DNA of 64,000 nucleotides from Candidatus Nanoarchaeia archaeon (GCA_028279655.1 JANQNH010000008.1:1-64000); one strand, 5' to 3'. Shown: positions 1 through 9,617, numbered from the stretch's first letter. Numbers and translations: made by a program. The notes: generated by a model from the sequence alone, not told the origin.

Positions 1-2250
1 CAGTGTGTCGCCAGAGCCTGTGTTCCTGTATAACCGGAATCCATAGTATGGGTCTCCATCGGTGAATTCAAACCGATAGTAATTTGAAGAGTCCTGGTAA
101 CGGAGATAGACCCCTAATGGATCATCATCATTTGATCTTAAGCTTGCATTGAAGGTGTAATCCTCCCATGATAGGTCTCCTGAGATAGTCCTAGTGTTTC
201 CAGCGTTGGAGTCCTGCCTGTAGATCCCATTCTCTCCTGAAGACCAGGAATTTCCGTTAATGTCCCTTATAACCCAGCTTCCACCTGTTCCTGACCACCC
301 ATCTGAGTTGCCATCATTGAAATCATCCAGAAAGTTCTCTTCAATGGTTTCTTCTCCTGCCTCTGTGATGTTAAGGGCAGCCTCTCCTGGTTGTGTTGTA
401 AGGTCTATGTTGGATGTGGTGCAGGATTCAAAATCCTGTTGGGTCGTGGTGATCCATGAACCATCTGATCCTCCTGGAGGGAGCCATTCCTCTTTTATAG
501 GGTAGGAGCAGGTATGCCAACCTACATCATCAGTGTCAGAGGAGATGCACATCCTCCCTAAGTAGTTATCATTTAGGAATATGCAGTTCCGGTATCCATC
601 TTCAGTATCAACCCCTCTTCCGTATACTGTAAGTCTTCCTTTTATGAAGCTGGATGTATTTAGCGGAAGATTCATACTTTCAGTAACCGAGAGATATCCT
701 GAATCTCCCAGATGGAATTGGGTGTTGTTGGAATCTGATATTATGGTAGAGCCATATAGCCGCTTGTTTTCAACCAGTAACTCTGAAGCAGAGTGAATGC
801 CGCAGGATATGCAGGTCCAACCACACCACTCATCATAGTAGTCGTCTATCCTGTCCTGAAGGGAGTCGTTATTGCTACTTATGTCATGGAAGGAGCATAC
901 AGGGTCTGCCCTCTTGCCGTATCCTACAAGACCAAGGGTGTTCCCCTGTATCCTCAGCATCTCATTGATAAAGGTCCTATCGGAGTTTTGTGCTACTTTA
1001 TCTCTTCTTTCATGGCAGTTGCCAGAAGAATCACAAATTCCTGGAACAGAGCAGTTAATATCTACATCGCATGCACTCATGGATCCAGTCCTGTCTGTTA
1101 TAAGGACTGCATCAGATTTTCCTCCATAGGTAAGGGAGACATTCCTTAATGCCAACCGAAGAGGGACGGTCCTGTTGCTTATACTTGGGTAATCAAGTTG
1201 AAGGGATAACTCTGCGTCTGTAATGGTAACATTGTTCTCTCCTGGCAGACCATAGCTGTAGACTGTGTCTTCGCCTATTGTCATAAACAATTCATAATCG
1301 CTTTCGTAGTGGAGATTGATTAGCATAGAGTTCAGGCTTCCTGGAATAAAGAAAGAGGAATAGGTATTTATCACACCTTCTATTCCAGGAAGGTAGAATC
1401 TTTTGGTTCCTGTTTCGTTATATGTCACTAATTCTGAGGTCGTATAGTCTATCCTTATAAAACCACCACCCACATATTTTCTTGTTCCTGTGAAAGATAG
1501 AATTATGGTGTTCTCAGATTCCTGAAAATTACCAAGATATGTGGCGTTGATCTGCCATTTGTCTGCTCCCATCAATCCTGAGGGTTCATAGTTACCAGAG
1601 TGAATCCCATTAATATAAAGGTCAAAATTTGAACCTGCATCCAGTTCCATGTATGCTGAATTGAAAGAATCGACAACCGAAGGCAAAGTTACCCTCTTGG
1701 TTATATTTCCGTCCCCTTCGTATCCTCCAAAATATATGTATGATGAGTCGGTCCTCTGGTTTATTTTTGAGAGAAATGCCCTGGCAGCAAGACCCTCAAT
1801 TGCCCTGCCCTTCTCTATCCCAGATACAAGCTGTTTAGAGGAGATCAACTGATTTACCGACCGGTTAGAAGAAGAGAATATGGGCTGTGAATATCCTTCT
1901 ATCCAGATCCCAAAGCTATAGTAGTCTGGAAGCAGACCTCCTGTTGCAAGGTTCAGTAATTGCTCTGCCTTTTCTCTTTGATCCCCTACTGTGAACCTGA
2001 GTATCTGCTCAACAACCGTCTTGTTAAGCTCTGTTACATTACTGTTGTTCAATAAGGCTGTAATTGCTGGATCATCTAAGTCCTCAAGTTCCATAGTAGA
2101 TAAAAGTTGGATCATATCAGAAGAAAAATATACTGGCTGGGTTACCTGCTCCTCCTTGAGATAGAACACAGGAACTACAACAAGAACTGCAAGTATCAAT
2201 ATGACGGCTACCAGGGCGTCAAGACTAAAAAAAACACCTTTCTTCACCAT
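1..2250 (-). CDS. von Willebrand A domain surface protein (3' end outside window)
   Basis: Open to the window edge; 750 codons are visible. The N-terminus (residues 1-32) is a short basic stretch then a hydrophobic helix (SLDALVAVILILAVLVVV), like the pilin-like proteins upstream. A von Willebrand A domain holds a metal-binding motif DRTGSMS at about residue 386. A beta-rich domain starting near residue 640 (DDFNDGNSDGWSG) looks like a carbohydrate-binding jelly roll. The ATG overlaps the stop of the upstream pilin-like gene by 7 bases, so it is the distal member of that operon. Probably a pilus-tip or cell-surface adhesin; the ligand is unknown. Confidence 0.8.
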   Translation of the reverse strand, partial: MVKKGVFFSLDALVAVILILAVLVVVPVFYLKEEQVTQPVYFSSDMIQLLSTMELEDLDDPAITALLNNSNVTELNKTVVEQILRFTVGDQREKAEQLLNLATGGLLPDYYSFGIWIEGYSQPIFSSSNRSVNQLISSKQLVSGIEKGRAIEGLAARAFLSKINQRTDSSYIYFGGYEGDGNITKRVTLPSVVDSFNSAYMELDAGSNFDLYINGIHSGNYEPSGLMGADKWQINATYLGNFQESENTIILSFTGTRKYVGGGFIRIDYTTSELVTYNETGTKRFYLPGIEGVINTYSSFFIPGSLNSMLINLHYESDYELFMTIGEDTVYSYGLPGENNVTITDAELSLQLDYPSISNRTVPLRLALRNVSLTYGGKSDAVLITDRTGSMSACDVDINCSVPGICDSSGNCHERRDKVAQNSDRTFINEMLRIQGNTLGLVGYGKRADPVCSFHDISSNNDSLQDRIDDYYDEWCGWTCISCGIHSASELLVENKRLYGSTIISDSNNTQFHLGDSGYLSVTESMNLPLNTSSFIKGRLTVYGRGVDTEDGYRNCIFLNDNYLGRMCISSDTDDVGWHTCSYPIKEEWLPPGGSDGSWITTTQQDFESCTTSNIDLTTQPGEAALNITEAGEETIEENFLDDFNDGNSDGWSGTGGSWVIRDINGNSWSSGENGIYRQDSNAGNTRTISGDLSWEDYTFNASLRSNDDDPLGVYLRYQDSSNYYRFEFTDGDPYYGFRLYRNTGSGDTL

Positions 2251-2759
2251 ACATATAACACCATCCGGATTATGGTTGAGTTGTATCTAACAAACCTAAT
2301 TGTCTTAATTATATTTTTGGGATTGTCAATTGAGTAATTCTTTCCAATCCAGTCATTAACCACTCCTGGAATAGAGATTGTATTGTTATCCCTGTCCTCA
2401 AAATAAACAAAGTAATCATGGGTGGTTGACAGCAGTTTTCTTGTCTTGGAGTAATCAGATATAGATAGCTGCGAGAATCCCTGCACTTTTTGGGTATTAA
2501 GGTCCATTTTTCCGTTTGTCAGGCCAATGAGGGTTGCATCGCTAGGAGACTCTTCCCAGTTTATAGGATAGCCCTCGGAAACAAGATAGGTGGAAACAAG
2601 TTTTGCATCCAATAAAAGGTCATCGGCACCCTTATTTTCGATGTCTATTGAATTAAGGCTATACCTATAAAATAGCAACAGGGCTCCCAGGAATATCACT
2701 ATTGCCATTATTATGTCAAGAGCCCATACCTGGGATTTAGTTGAGATATATCGTGCCAT
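2244..2759 (-). CDS. pilin-like membrane-anchored protein
   Basis: 171 residues. A short N-terminal stretch is followed by one hydrophobic helix (residues 12-32, ALDIIMAIVIFLGALLLFY) and an exported-looking polar domain of about 135 residues. The layout is that of archaeal type IV pilus minor pilins, but I see no clean class III cleavage motif. It overlaps both neighbours (upstream by 23 bases, downstream by 7), so the four genes 1-3527 are one transcript. Role inferred from neighbours: a minor pilin or assembly partner of the vWA protein. Confidence 0.65.
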   Translation of the reverse strand: MARYISTKSQVWALDIIMAIVIFLGALLLFYRYSLNSIDIENKGADDLLLDAKLVSTYLVSEGYPINWEESPSDATLIGLTNGKMDLNTQKVQGFSQLSISDYSKTRKLLSTTHDYFVYFEDRDNNTISIPGVVNDWIGKNYSIDNPKNIIKTIRFVRYNSTIIRMVLYVW

Positions 2760-3129
2760 TTGTCTTGTTTATCCTGTTGATCCCCTTACTGATGTTTCCT
2801 GTGATGTTTGGGATTATCCTCCAAAAATCAGTCCTGTCGGTGCTGACTATTACCTCGTTTTCCTCAATCTTGATTGTATAGTTCTTTTTTCCTACCTTAT
2901 CAGGAAGGTAAAACTCCCTATGGTAACCATCCACCACCTTAGCAGCAAGATTCGCCTCCTTCTGTACCTTGGTAACAAGGTCTTCCCCCATCAAGATGTC
3001 TCTTTTTCTACTGAGATCAGAGGTGTTGCTTGATATCACTCCAAATATTATTATGAACATGAATAGTAAAAAACTCGCAAGTATCAGAAACTCTGATGCC
3101 CCCTGGGACTTTAGGTACCATTGATCCAT
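2737..3129 (-). CDS. class III signal peptide pilin-like protein
   Basis: 130 residues. The N-terminus carries KSQGASEFLILASFLLFMF, which matches the archaeal class III prepilin pattern (G/A before a Q/S-x-x-x-E stretch, then a hydrophobic helix), expected to be cut by an EppA/FlaK-type peptidase. The rest is a small polar domain with N-glycosylation sequons near the end (NITGNIS, NKTNGT). It overlaps the preceding pilin gene by 19 bases. A structural pilus subunit is the likely role. Confidence 0.7.
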   Translation of the reverse strand: MDQWYLKSQGASEFLILASFLLFMFIIIFGVISSNTSDLSRKRDILMGEDLVTKVQKEANLAAKVVDGYHREFYLPDKVGKKNYTIKIEENEVIVSTDRTDFWRIIPNITGNISKGINRINKTNGTIYLN

Positions 3130-3527
3130 ACCAACCCCCCTCTTGCCTCTATTTCTACATCATGAAATCCCTCTGTTGACAATACTTCGCCTCCCAAAGG
3201 AACATCAGAAAGATATGCTAGGTTCGCAGTACCTGATGGAGTGGTCACTGTGAGAATAATCTGATCGGTTGTTATGTTGATAACTTGTATTTTATCAGGT
3301 ATATATATCCTTAGGGTGGTCTTGGAGGGTTCACCGTAATAGTACATGGACTCTGCTGTGTCTACTATCTCTTTGGCTATCCCATCTATCTGGTTTGTGT
3401 TGATGCTGTTCTCAATACCCCTAGAGTAATAATTGGATATTATCAGCAAAAAAAGAACGATTATGGAAGTTATGCCTACCAAACCCATATATTCGATACT
3501 AACCTGACCCCTCTTTTTTTTCCTCAT
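3111..3527 (-). CDS. class III signal peptide pilin
   Basis: 138 residues from the ATG at 3527. The start MRKKKRGQVSIEYMGLVG is an almost textbook class III prepilin signal: basic run, G, QxSxEY, then a hydrophobic helix. The frame stays open 31 codons upstream, but that extension would bury the signal, and a TATA-like box 24-37 bases before this ATG supports a leaderless start here. First gene of the minus-strand pilin operon, divergent from the pilus ATPase operon. Confidence 0.8.
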   Translation of the reverse strand: MRKKKRGQVSIEYMGLVGITSIIVLFLLIISNYYSRGIENSINTNQIDGIAKEIVDTAESMYYYGEPSKTTLRIYIPDKIQVINITTDQIILTVTTPSGTANLAYLSDVPLGGEVLSTEGFHDVEIEARGGLVWINGT

Positions 3528-3550
3528 TAGACCATATGTTGGTTGTCTAC

Positions 3551-3564
3551 TATTTAAATTTATA
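3551..3564 (-). promoter_or_regulatory. TATA-like box of the pilin operon
   Basis: Read on the minus strand, CTATAAATTTAAATAG lies about 30 bases before the ATG at 3527. This spacing fits an archaeal TATA box driving a leaderless mRNA. Confidence 0.5.
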
Positions 3565-3670
3565 GGAAAAAATATCTGATTTATCCATATTTTGTGGGCA
3601 GTGTCTGTTACTGATTCCAATACAACTATTTTTATGTTATTAGCTAGTTATGGATCCTATCTCTGAGAAG

Positions 3671-3837
3671 GGGCTACATTCAAAATCTAGCTACGCTAGG
3701 GTTAGCAGCTTCAAAGTTCTCGATGTTAACATTTATAGCTGACATTCCCCGTAAGGGACATCCCCCTTGTCAGCTAAATCTAAATTATTTATAGAACTTT
3801 GACCTTAGGCTGCTAACCTACATTTTGAACGCAGCCC
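3671..3837. repeat. long palindromic element, family A, copy 1
   Basis: 167 bases folding into one nested hairpin. Outer arms are gggctacattcaaaat and its imperfect complement; inner arms are gttagcag/ctgctaac, tcaaagttct/agaactttga and tagctgac/gtcagcta, with ccccgtaaggg near the tip. A second copy at 10152-10318 differs by about six bases in the core. It lies between the divergent pilin and pilus-ATPase operons. No coding potential seen. Confidence 0.85.
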
Positions 3838-3958
3838 TTGAGAAGGATATTATTTTTAGATTACCTATTTACTATTTAAAAATTAATACATATATTTAAA
3901 AAATAAATTGATAGATGTAGAATTAAGTAGTGGTGGGTATAGGTATATCTCTAATAAA

Positions 3959-5029
3959 ATGGCAAACAAGGTAAAAAAGAGTCCTGCAAAGGGCAGTCTT
4001 GGCAATCCCTTTTCTAAGTTGTTTAAAGGTAATTCTATATGGAAGAGGGTTCAATCAGACCCAAAAGATAAGGAGATAAAGAAAAGCATAGAAGAAATCA
4101 GAAGGCGGAAAGACGAAATCAAAAGGGAAAAGGCAGTAGAGAGCAAGAAGAGGGAGACAGAGAGATTGAAACTTAAAGAAGAAAACAAGAAAAGGAGAGA
4201 AGAAATCAAGAAACAAAGATCCACTGAAAGACAGAAGAGGGAAACAGAAAGATCAAAACTAAAGGAAGAAAAGGCTAGGAAAATAGAGGAGATTAGGAGA
4301 CAGAAAGCAATTGCAAGAGAGAAAAGAAAGGTAGAAAGGCTTAAGCTTAAGGAAGAGAGAAGGAAGAGAAAAGAGGAAGAGAGAAGGAAGTTCATGGAAG
4401 AGAGAAAGAAAAGGAGATTGGAGAAATTAAAGCTAAAGGAAGAAAAGAGGAAAGCCAGAGAGAACCTAAGGAAGGAAAAAGCTGCAGAGAAGGAAAAAAG
4501 AAATGCTGAGCTGATAAGATTAAAGGAAGAGGTCAGGAAGAGAAAACTTATCGAGAAGGAAGAGAAGAGGAGGAGAAAGGTGGAGGAGAAAGAAAGGACA
4601 AAAGAAGAAAGATTGAGGGAAAAAGAGGAAAGGTGGAGGAGAAAGGAAGAAATAAAAAGGGAAAAGGTAATGCAGAAAGAGAAAAAGAAGGTTGAAAAAT
4701 TAAGATTCAAGGAAGAGAAGAGAAGGGCAAGGGAAGAAGAGAAAGGAAAGAGAGAGAAGCAGAGAGTGCCTTTGGTAAGAGAACTATCAAGAAGCTTGAA
4801 GATAAGCAAAGAAAGATACGAAACCGATATTGATGTATTGTATAAGATTATCGAAAAAAATGGAAGAATCAAGTTAACTGCCATATCCAACTATTTCGGT
4901 ATAGACAAGAAGAAGGCAGAGGAATGGGCATCAGTATTGCAGGAACATGAACTTGCAGAGATACATTACCCTGCAATTGGAGGCCCAGAGCTAAGAAGAA
5001 AAGAGGAAGAAACCGAAGATGCCAAATAA
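3959..5029 (+). CDS. charged coiled-coil protein with C-terminal winged helix
   Basis: 356 residues from the ATG at 3959; the frame opens at a TTG at 3908 and the true start is uncertain. About 240 residues are almost purely K, R and E with repeating REEIKRQK/LKLKEEKRKR blocks, which predicts a long, highly charged alpha-helix. The last 75 residues form a winged-helix-like domain (YKIIEKNGRIKLTAISNYFGI..). It overlaps the downstream secretion ATPase by 11 bases. Similar coiled-coil plus wHTH proteins precede archaeal pilus ATPases; a scaffold or regulator of assembly is a guess. Confidence 0.75.
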   Translation: MANKVKKSPAKGSLGNPFSKLFKGNSIWKRVQSDPKDKEIKKSIEEIRRRKDEIKREKAVESKKRETERLKLKEENKKRREEIKKQRSTERQKRETERSKLKEEKARKIEEIRRQKAIAREKRKVERLKLKEERRKRKEEERRKFMEERKKRRLEKLKLKEEKRKARENLRKEKAAEKEKRNAELIRLKEEVRKRKLIEKEEKRRRKVEEKERTKEERLREKEERWRRKEEIKREKVMQKEKKKVEKLRFKEEKRRAREEEKGKREKQRVPLVRELSRSLKISKERYETDIDVLYKIIEKNGRIKLTAISNYFGIDKKKAEEWASVLQEHELAEIHYPAIGGPELRRKEEETEDAK

Positions 5030-6731
5030 AAAGAATAAGCAAAAAAAGGTTTTATCAAAACAAAGATTAATGAAAAATGGCAATCTATCCCAAGATAGCA
5101 ATAAGACCAGCAAATTAGATGCACTTAAGAACAGGATAGGGGGATCTGTTGAGAAAGAAGAATTTATTGTAAAAAAAGAGGTCAAATCTGAACAAACGGA
5201 TAAGGATTCCAGCAAGGTAAAAGAGATCGACAGATATACTGTCGAGGCTGAGGGTGTTAAGGTAGATGTTAATATTATTGGCAAAAAAGGGATGACCAAG
5301 ACATATAAAGTAATTGTCCCGGAATTGAGCAAACCTACATTAGCCCTGGTAGATGAGATAAAACATCAACTGATAGCAGAGGTCAAGGTCAGTGCTGCTG
5401 AGATATTGGATCCTAAGATCATGAACAAACTGAAACAAAAATTCAGAGATAAATCAGGAGAGTTACTACAAGAGAAGCTGCCCACTATAACCGAGGAAAC
5501 AAAAGACTTTCTGACCGGGATTCTGCTGCATGATATGCTTGGATTTGGGGATATTGAGTTTCTTTTGAATGATGGAGAACTTGAGGAAATCGTGGTGAAT
5601 TCTGCAAGCGAGCCTGTCAGAGTCTACCATAAGAGGTTCGGATGGCTTATCACTGATATTACCATTGAAACTGAAGACCAGATACAGAATTTTTGCAACA
5701 TGATCGCTAGAAGGGTTGGAAGACAGATAACTGTTCTAAATCCATTACTAGATGCACACCTTGTTACAGGAGACAGAGCGAATGCTGTATTCTATCCAAT
5801 CTCAAACAAAGGGAATACAATAACAATAAGGAAGTTTGCTAGGGACCCCTGGACAGTCACTGATTTTATCTCAAACAAAACTTCGGACTCAAACATATTC
5901 TCATTGATATGGCTTGCCATACAATTTGAGATGAATGTTTTGATAAGTGGAGGTACGGGTTCTGGAAAGACCTCCTTTTTGAATGTATGCACCCCCTTCA
6001 TCCCCCCGAACCACAGACTCATCAGCCTGGAGGATACCAGGGAACTTCAGCTCCCAAAATTCCTCTATTGGTGCCCCCTTACAACCAGGCAGCCAAATCC
6101 AGAAGGCAAGGGGGAAGTAAATATGCTTGATCTTCTTGTAAATTCTCTGAGGATGAGGCCTGATCGAATAATCCTTGGTGAAATGAGGAGAAAGAAGGAA
6201 GCAGAGGTATTGTTTGAGGCTATGCATACCGGACACAGCGTCTATGCCACTGTCCATGCTGATTCCATAAACGAGACTATCCAAAGGCTAGTCAACCCCC
6301 CAATAGAGGTTCCTGCAAACCTTTTGGGAGCGGTAAACCTAAATGTTGTGATGTTCAGGGACAGGAGAAGGGGGCTAAGAAGGACTTATCAGCTGGGGGA
6401 GTTTGTCACCTCTGAGGAATCTGGTAAGATAACAGTCAAGCCAAATATACTATACAGATGGAAGCCATCTACTGATACAATGGTCCAACATTCTCCTTCA
6501 ATGAGGCTATTTGAAGACCTGAGCAGACATACAGGCTTAAGCCATAACGAGATATTAAAAGAGCTTAAGATAAAAAAGAGCATACTTGATTATCTTGTAA
6601 AGAATAAAATGAGAACCCTGAATGAGGTTGGAGCAGTTATGAATAAATATTACCTGGATCCTGACTTTGTAGTAGAAAGGATTAATAAGAACTCAAAGCC
6701 TGAACAGTTATTGGAAGGCTCAAGATTGTGA
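5019..6731 (+). CDS. type IV pilus / secretion ATPase (FlaI/TadA-like)
   Basis: 570 residues. It powers pilin assembly at the cytoplasmic face. Visible motifs: Walker A GGTGSGKT at about 311-318, Asp box SLEDTRE at about 336-342, Walker B IILGEM at about 384-389 and His box HTGHSVYATVHA at about 403-414. The N-terminal 100 residues are lysine-rich and variable, followed by the usual N-domain (GFGDIEFLLNDGELEEIVVN). It overlaps the genes on both sides, and two platform proteins follow at once. Confidence 0.93.
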   Translation: MPNKKNKQKKVLSKQRLMKNGNLSQDSNKTSKLDALKNRIGGSVEKEEFIVKKEVKSEQTDKDSSKVKEIDRYTVEAEGVKVDVNIIGKKGMTKTYKVIVPELSKPTLALVDEIKHQLIAEVKVSAAEILDPKIMNKLKQKFRDKSGELLQEKLPTITEETKDFLTGILLHDMLGFGDIEFLLNDGELEEIVVNSASEPVRVYHKRFGWLITDITIETEDQIQNFCNMIARRVGRQITVLNPLLDAHLVTGDRANAVFYPISNKGNTITIRKFARDPWTVTDFISNKTSDSNIFSLIWLAIQFEMNVLISGGTGSGKTSFLNVCTPFIPPNHRLISLEDTRELQLPKFLYWCPLTTRQPNPEGKGEVNMLDLLVNSLRMRPDRIILGEMRRKKEAEVLFEAMHTGHSVYATVHADSINETIQRLVNPPIEVPANLLGAVNLNVVMFRDRRRGLRRTYQLGEFVTSEESGKITVKPNILYRWKPSTDTMVQHSPSMRLFEDLSRHTGLSHNEILKELKIKKSILDYLVKNKMRTLNEVGAVMNKYYLDPDFVVERINKNSKPEQLLEGSRL

Positions 6732-7627
6732 TTTTTATGTTTAAAATACCCTATTCCTTGTTGCCCATGAATGTTTTGAGAGATGCATCATCAGCTTTTA
6801 TGGGTACAGGGGAAGTGCTTCAGGATTTGTTCCCTTTCTTAAGATTGTACCTGAAGCAGGCAGAATCTGACCTCTCGGTTAAGGAATACCTAAGTATGTG
6901 CTTTTTGTCCTGCTTATTGTTCTTTGGTTTTTTCAGTATCTTCTTTATTTTGATCTTGAGTTCTGTAGGTATCGACAATCCTTTTTTGTTTGGCCTGGTA
7001 ATATCGTTAGTCGTTGTTTTTTTTGTTTTTTTTCAACAGCTATTCTATCCAAAGGTATATGCGCATAGAAGGATACGTAGCATAGAGAAAAACCTGCTGT
7101 CTGTCCTACAGAATGTATTAATTGAGCTTAATTCAGGGGTTCCTCTATTTGACATCCTAGTTAACATATCTCAAGGAGAGTATGGAGAGGTATCCAAGGA
7201 GTTTACTAAAGTTGTTAGAGAGATAAATGCCGGAAGACCTCAGATAGATGCACTAGAGGATATGGCTGCTGTGAACCCTTCCCTGTTCTTCAGAAGGGCT
7301 GTTTGGCAGCTTGTGAATGGTATGAAATCAGGCGCTAATATGTCCAATGTCGTTAATGAGATAATCAACTCCCTATCTGAGGAGCAGGTCCTGCAGATAC
7401 AGAAGTATGGGGGACAGCTTAATCCATTGGCGATGTTCTATATGCTTGTAGTGGTCATAGCTCCATCCCTGGGTATGACCTTTCTTATAATACTATCTTC
7501 ATTTATCTCATTGTCTAACTTCGCAACAAAAATGATATTCTGGAGCCTTTATGGAATTGTGATTTTTTTCCAGATGATGTTTATGGGTATAATAAAAAGC
7601 AGAAGACCGAATCTGCTGAGAGACTAA
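6728..7627 (+). CDS. pilus assembly platform protein (TadC/FlaJ half 1)
   Basis: 299 residues with a type II/IV secretion F domain (residues about 120-225, LLSVLQNVLIELNSGVPLFDILVNISQGEYG, then SLSEEQVLQIQKYGGQLNP) framed by two hydrophobic pairs near 60-110 and at the C-terminus. GTG at 6728 overlaps the ATPase stop and has a GGAAGG site 8 bases upstream; ATG at 6737 is an alternative. With the next gene it forms the two-subunit membrane platform on which the ATPase acts. Confidence 0.88.
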   Translation: MIFMFKIPYSLLPMNVLRDASSAFMGTGEVLQDLFPFLRLYLKQAESDLSVKEYLSMCFLSCLLFFGFFSIFFILILSSVGIDNPFLFGLVISLVVVFFVFFQQLFYPKVYAHRRIRSIEKNLLSVLQNVLIELNSGVPLFDILVNISQGEYGEVSKEFTKVVREINAGRPQIDALEDMAAVNPSLFFRRAVWQLVNGMKSGANMSNVVNEIINSLSEEQVLQIQKYGGQLNPLAMFYMLVVVIAPSLGMTFLIILSSFISLSNFATKMIFWSLYGIVIFFQMMFMGIIKSRRPNLLRD

Positions 7628-7628
7628 A

Positions 7629-8600
7629 ATGTATAGATTTTTAGCAAGGGCTTATCCAAAAAAGATAAGAAAGGATTATGTGGAGCTATTGAAATACTCA
7701 GGAGTTAGGATAGAAGCTGAGAAATTCGTCGGATTTATGCTTGTTTTTGACTTTCTCCTTTCTGTGGCATTGTCTTTTTATCTTGGTGCATTCTTTGACT
7801 TATCTGTCTTACTGTCCTTCATCGGGATATTCTTCATTATCCAGATCCTGATCTATTTTATCCTTGTGTTGAGAGCTGATGCAAAAGCAAGATTTGTAGA
7901 GGACATACTTCCGGATGTATTGCAGTTGATGTCTTCCAACCTTAGGGCAGGATTGACCACAGACAAGGCATTATTGCTCTCTGCAAGGCCTGAGTTCGGG
8001 CCATTTCAGGACGAGATAAATAATGTTGGTAAGGAGATTACAATGGGCAAGAATATCAGCGAGGCATTAGTGGATATGACCAAACAGATAAAAAGTGAGC
8101 GTTTGAGCAAAACCATGACCCTCATAGTATCGGGATTGAGGTCAGGAGGAGAACTTGCTTCGTTACTTGACCAGACAGCAAGGAACCTAAGACAGGAAAA
8201 ATTAGTTGACAGCAGGATAAGGGCCAATGTCATGATGTATGTTATATTTATCTTCGTAGCTGTGTGTTTTGGTGCCCCGCTATTATTTGGATTGAGCTCT
8301 TTTTTGGTAGAGGTTCTTACGGAGAACCTAGCCTCTATAGAAATGCCTGAAACGCAGATGGGTGATATGCCCATAAACTTTTCAGAGGTCAGTATCACTG
8401 TCAATTTTGTGATAATGTTCTCTATAGTTTTCTTGGTAACCTCCTCTATTTTGGGATCTTTGATCCTGGGTTTGATATCCAAAGGAAGAGAAAGAGAAGG
8501 AATAAAGTTCATGCCTGCACTGATAGGTCTGAGCCTTGGTATGTTCTTCCTGGTAAGATTTACAATAAAGACTTTATTGGGCGGACTTTTTGGGTTTTAA
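7629..8600 (+). CDS. pilus assembly platform protein (TadC/FlaJ half 2)
   Basis: 323 residues, one base after the preceding platform gene. Membrane segments lie near 35-80, then the F domain (ILPDVLQLMSSNLRAGLTTDKALLL .. LIVSGLRSGGELASLLDQTARNL), then three C-terminal helices. This is the expected partner subunit of an archaeal type IV pilus. Its stop overlaps by 4 bases the end of a convergent membrane gene. Confidence 0.88.
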   Translation: MYRFLARAYPKKIRKDYVELLKYSGVRIEAEKFVGFMLVFDFLLSVALSFYLGAFFDLSVLLSFIGIFFIIQILIYFILVLRADAKARFVEDILPDVLQLMSSNLRAGLTTDKALLLSARPEFGPFQDEINNVGKEITMGKNISEALVDMTKQIKSERLSKTMTLIVSGLRSGGELASLLDQTARNLRQEKLVDSRIRANVMMYVIFIFVAVCFGAPLLFGLSSFLVEVLTENLASIEMPETQMGDMPINFSEVSITVNFVIMFSIVFLVTSSILGSLILGLISKGREREGIKFMPALIGLSLGMFFLVRFTIKTLLGGLFGF

Positions 8601-9040
8601 CGGTTCTTCTTTGATTTTCTCTTCATAACCCTTGCAATCTCTTTTGCCTGTTTTTCAAAACCAAACTCTTTTCCCATGGTAAATATCTGATAGGCTGTTA
8701 CCACAAATATGAGGAAAGCCAGTGTTATGAACAGATAGCTTGGATAAAGCATAAACTCGTTAAGGGTTTCTCTCCAACCCAACAGTTTCGAAAGGGTGTG
8801 CCATACTGCAAACAATAATATAAAGATGAGGCAAAACAAGAAGTGGGTGGTATGTTTTTTAAGGGCAGAACCTCCTGATAGAGAAGTTATAGCCATGGAG
8901 GTCCATAATATGGCCAGCAGCCCAAAAGATATTGTGATAAATCCTATCGCTATCTCTGTATCATCAACTATCCTAAATATGGCCAGCAGGCCTCCAACAA
9001 TCGCCAGAAGACCAATTATTGTGCCTAAACCTCTTTTCAT
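8597..9040 (-). CDS. four-helix membrane protein
   Basis: 147 residues, about four transmembrane helices (near 7-25, 30-52, 65-85, 98-118) and a basic cytoplasmic tail ending KRKSKKNR. I recognise no family. It ends convergently with the pilus operon and follows the RecA-fold gene at 9056 by 15 bases, so it may share that transcript. Confidence 0.7.
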   Translation of the reverse strand: MKRGLGTIIGLLAIVGGLLAIFRIVDDTEIAIGFITISFGLLAILWTSMAITSLSGGSALKKHTTHFLFCLIFILLFAVWHTLSKLLGWRETLNEFMLYPSYLFITLAFLIFVVTAYQIFTMGKEFGFEKQAKEIARVMKRKSKKNR

Positions 9041-9055
9041 TTTACACCTCTTTTT

Positions 9056-9616
9056 TTAAAAATTTAATGTCCCATCACAGATCTGCATGAGTTCATTTAT
9101 CAATTCTTCATCCTTGTCCTTCCTTAGTGAAACGATTATTCCTTTGACTTTCCATACCCTCATCTTTCCGGTCAAGAAATGGATAAACCTGGCAACTGTA
9201 GATATATCATTATAAACCAATAGGGTTGAAAGTGAATCGAAAAAAACAAACCTGCTTTTTGAAGGCAGTGCTTTTACAGCCTGATCCATTGCAATCGAGA
9301 TATCGCTTAGGTTATCCGGTGCTCCTATGAACAGACACTTATCGGTTTTTTCAGCATTTCCCCCTGCTGTCTTGGTAACTGCATCAATGAATATAATCAT
9401 CCTTGAATCTATCTTCTCTCTCTTAAAGGTGGCAGAAAGCGTTTCGAATGGTTTATTCAGGGTTACATAGACTCCAGGAATATTTTCATCCACAGTCAGA
9501 TGCTTCAAAATCTTCAGATTTATCCTGTTATAATTCTTAGCTTCAACACTAGCTATAGCTACGTATTGTTTTAGGTTTTTGAGCTTTGCTTTGAATTCCT
9601 TTTTTATCTCGGCCAT
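9056..9616 (-). CDS. RecA-fold protein without Walker A (KaiC/RAD55-like)
   Basis: 186 residues. The order of strands resembles KaiC/RAD55 ATPases, with a Walker B-like RFVFFDSLSTLL near 120-131 and a typical late segment KVKGIIVSLRKDKDEELINELMQICDG. The expected GxxGxGKT loop is absent, so ATP binding is doubtful. It is one base downstream of the coiled-coil gene at 9618. Likely a signalling or scaffold partner of the true ATPases at 10380 and 11104. Confidence 0.7.
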   Translation of the reverse strand: MAEIKKEFKAKLKNLKQYVAIASVEAKNYNRINLKILKHLTVDENIPGVYVTLNKPFETLSATFKREKIDSRMIIFIDAVTKTAGGNAEKTDKCLFIGAPDNLSDISIAMDQAVKALPSKSRFVFFDSLSTLLVYNDISTVARFIHFLTGKMRVWKVKGIIVSLRKDKDEELINELMQICDGTLNF

Positions 9617-9617
9617 T

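Noticed and set aside
260..1149. Plus-strand frames of 70-118 codons at the left edge
   Set aside because: They lie opposite the von Willebrand A gene, which is continuous on the minus strand to position 1 and carries clear motifs.
4051..4890. Long minus-strand frame rich in S, F and L opposite the coiled-coil gene
   Set aside because: It is the antisense of the K/R/E-rich repeats (AAG/GAG codons read as CTT/CTC); no ribosome site and no real protein character.
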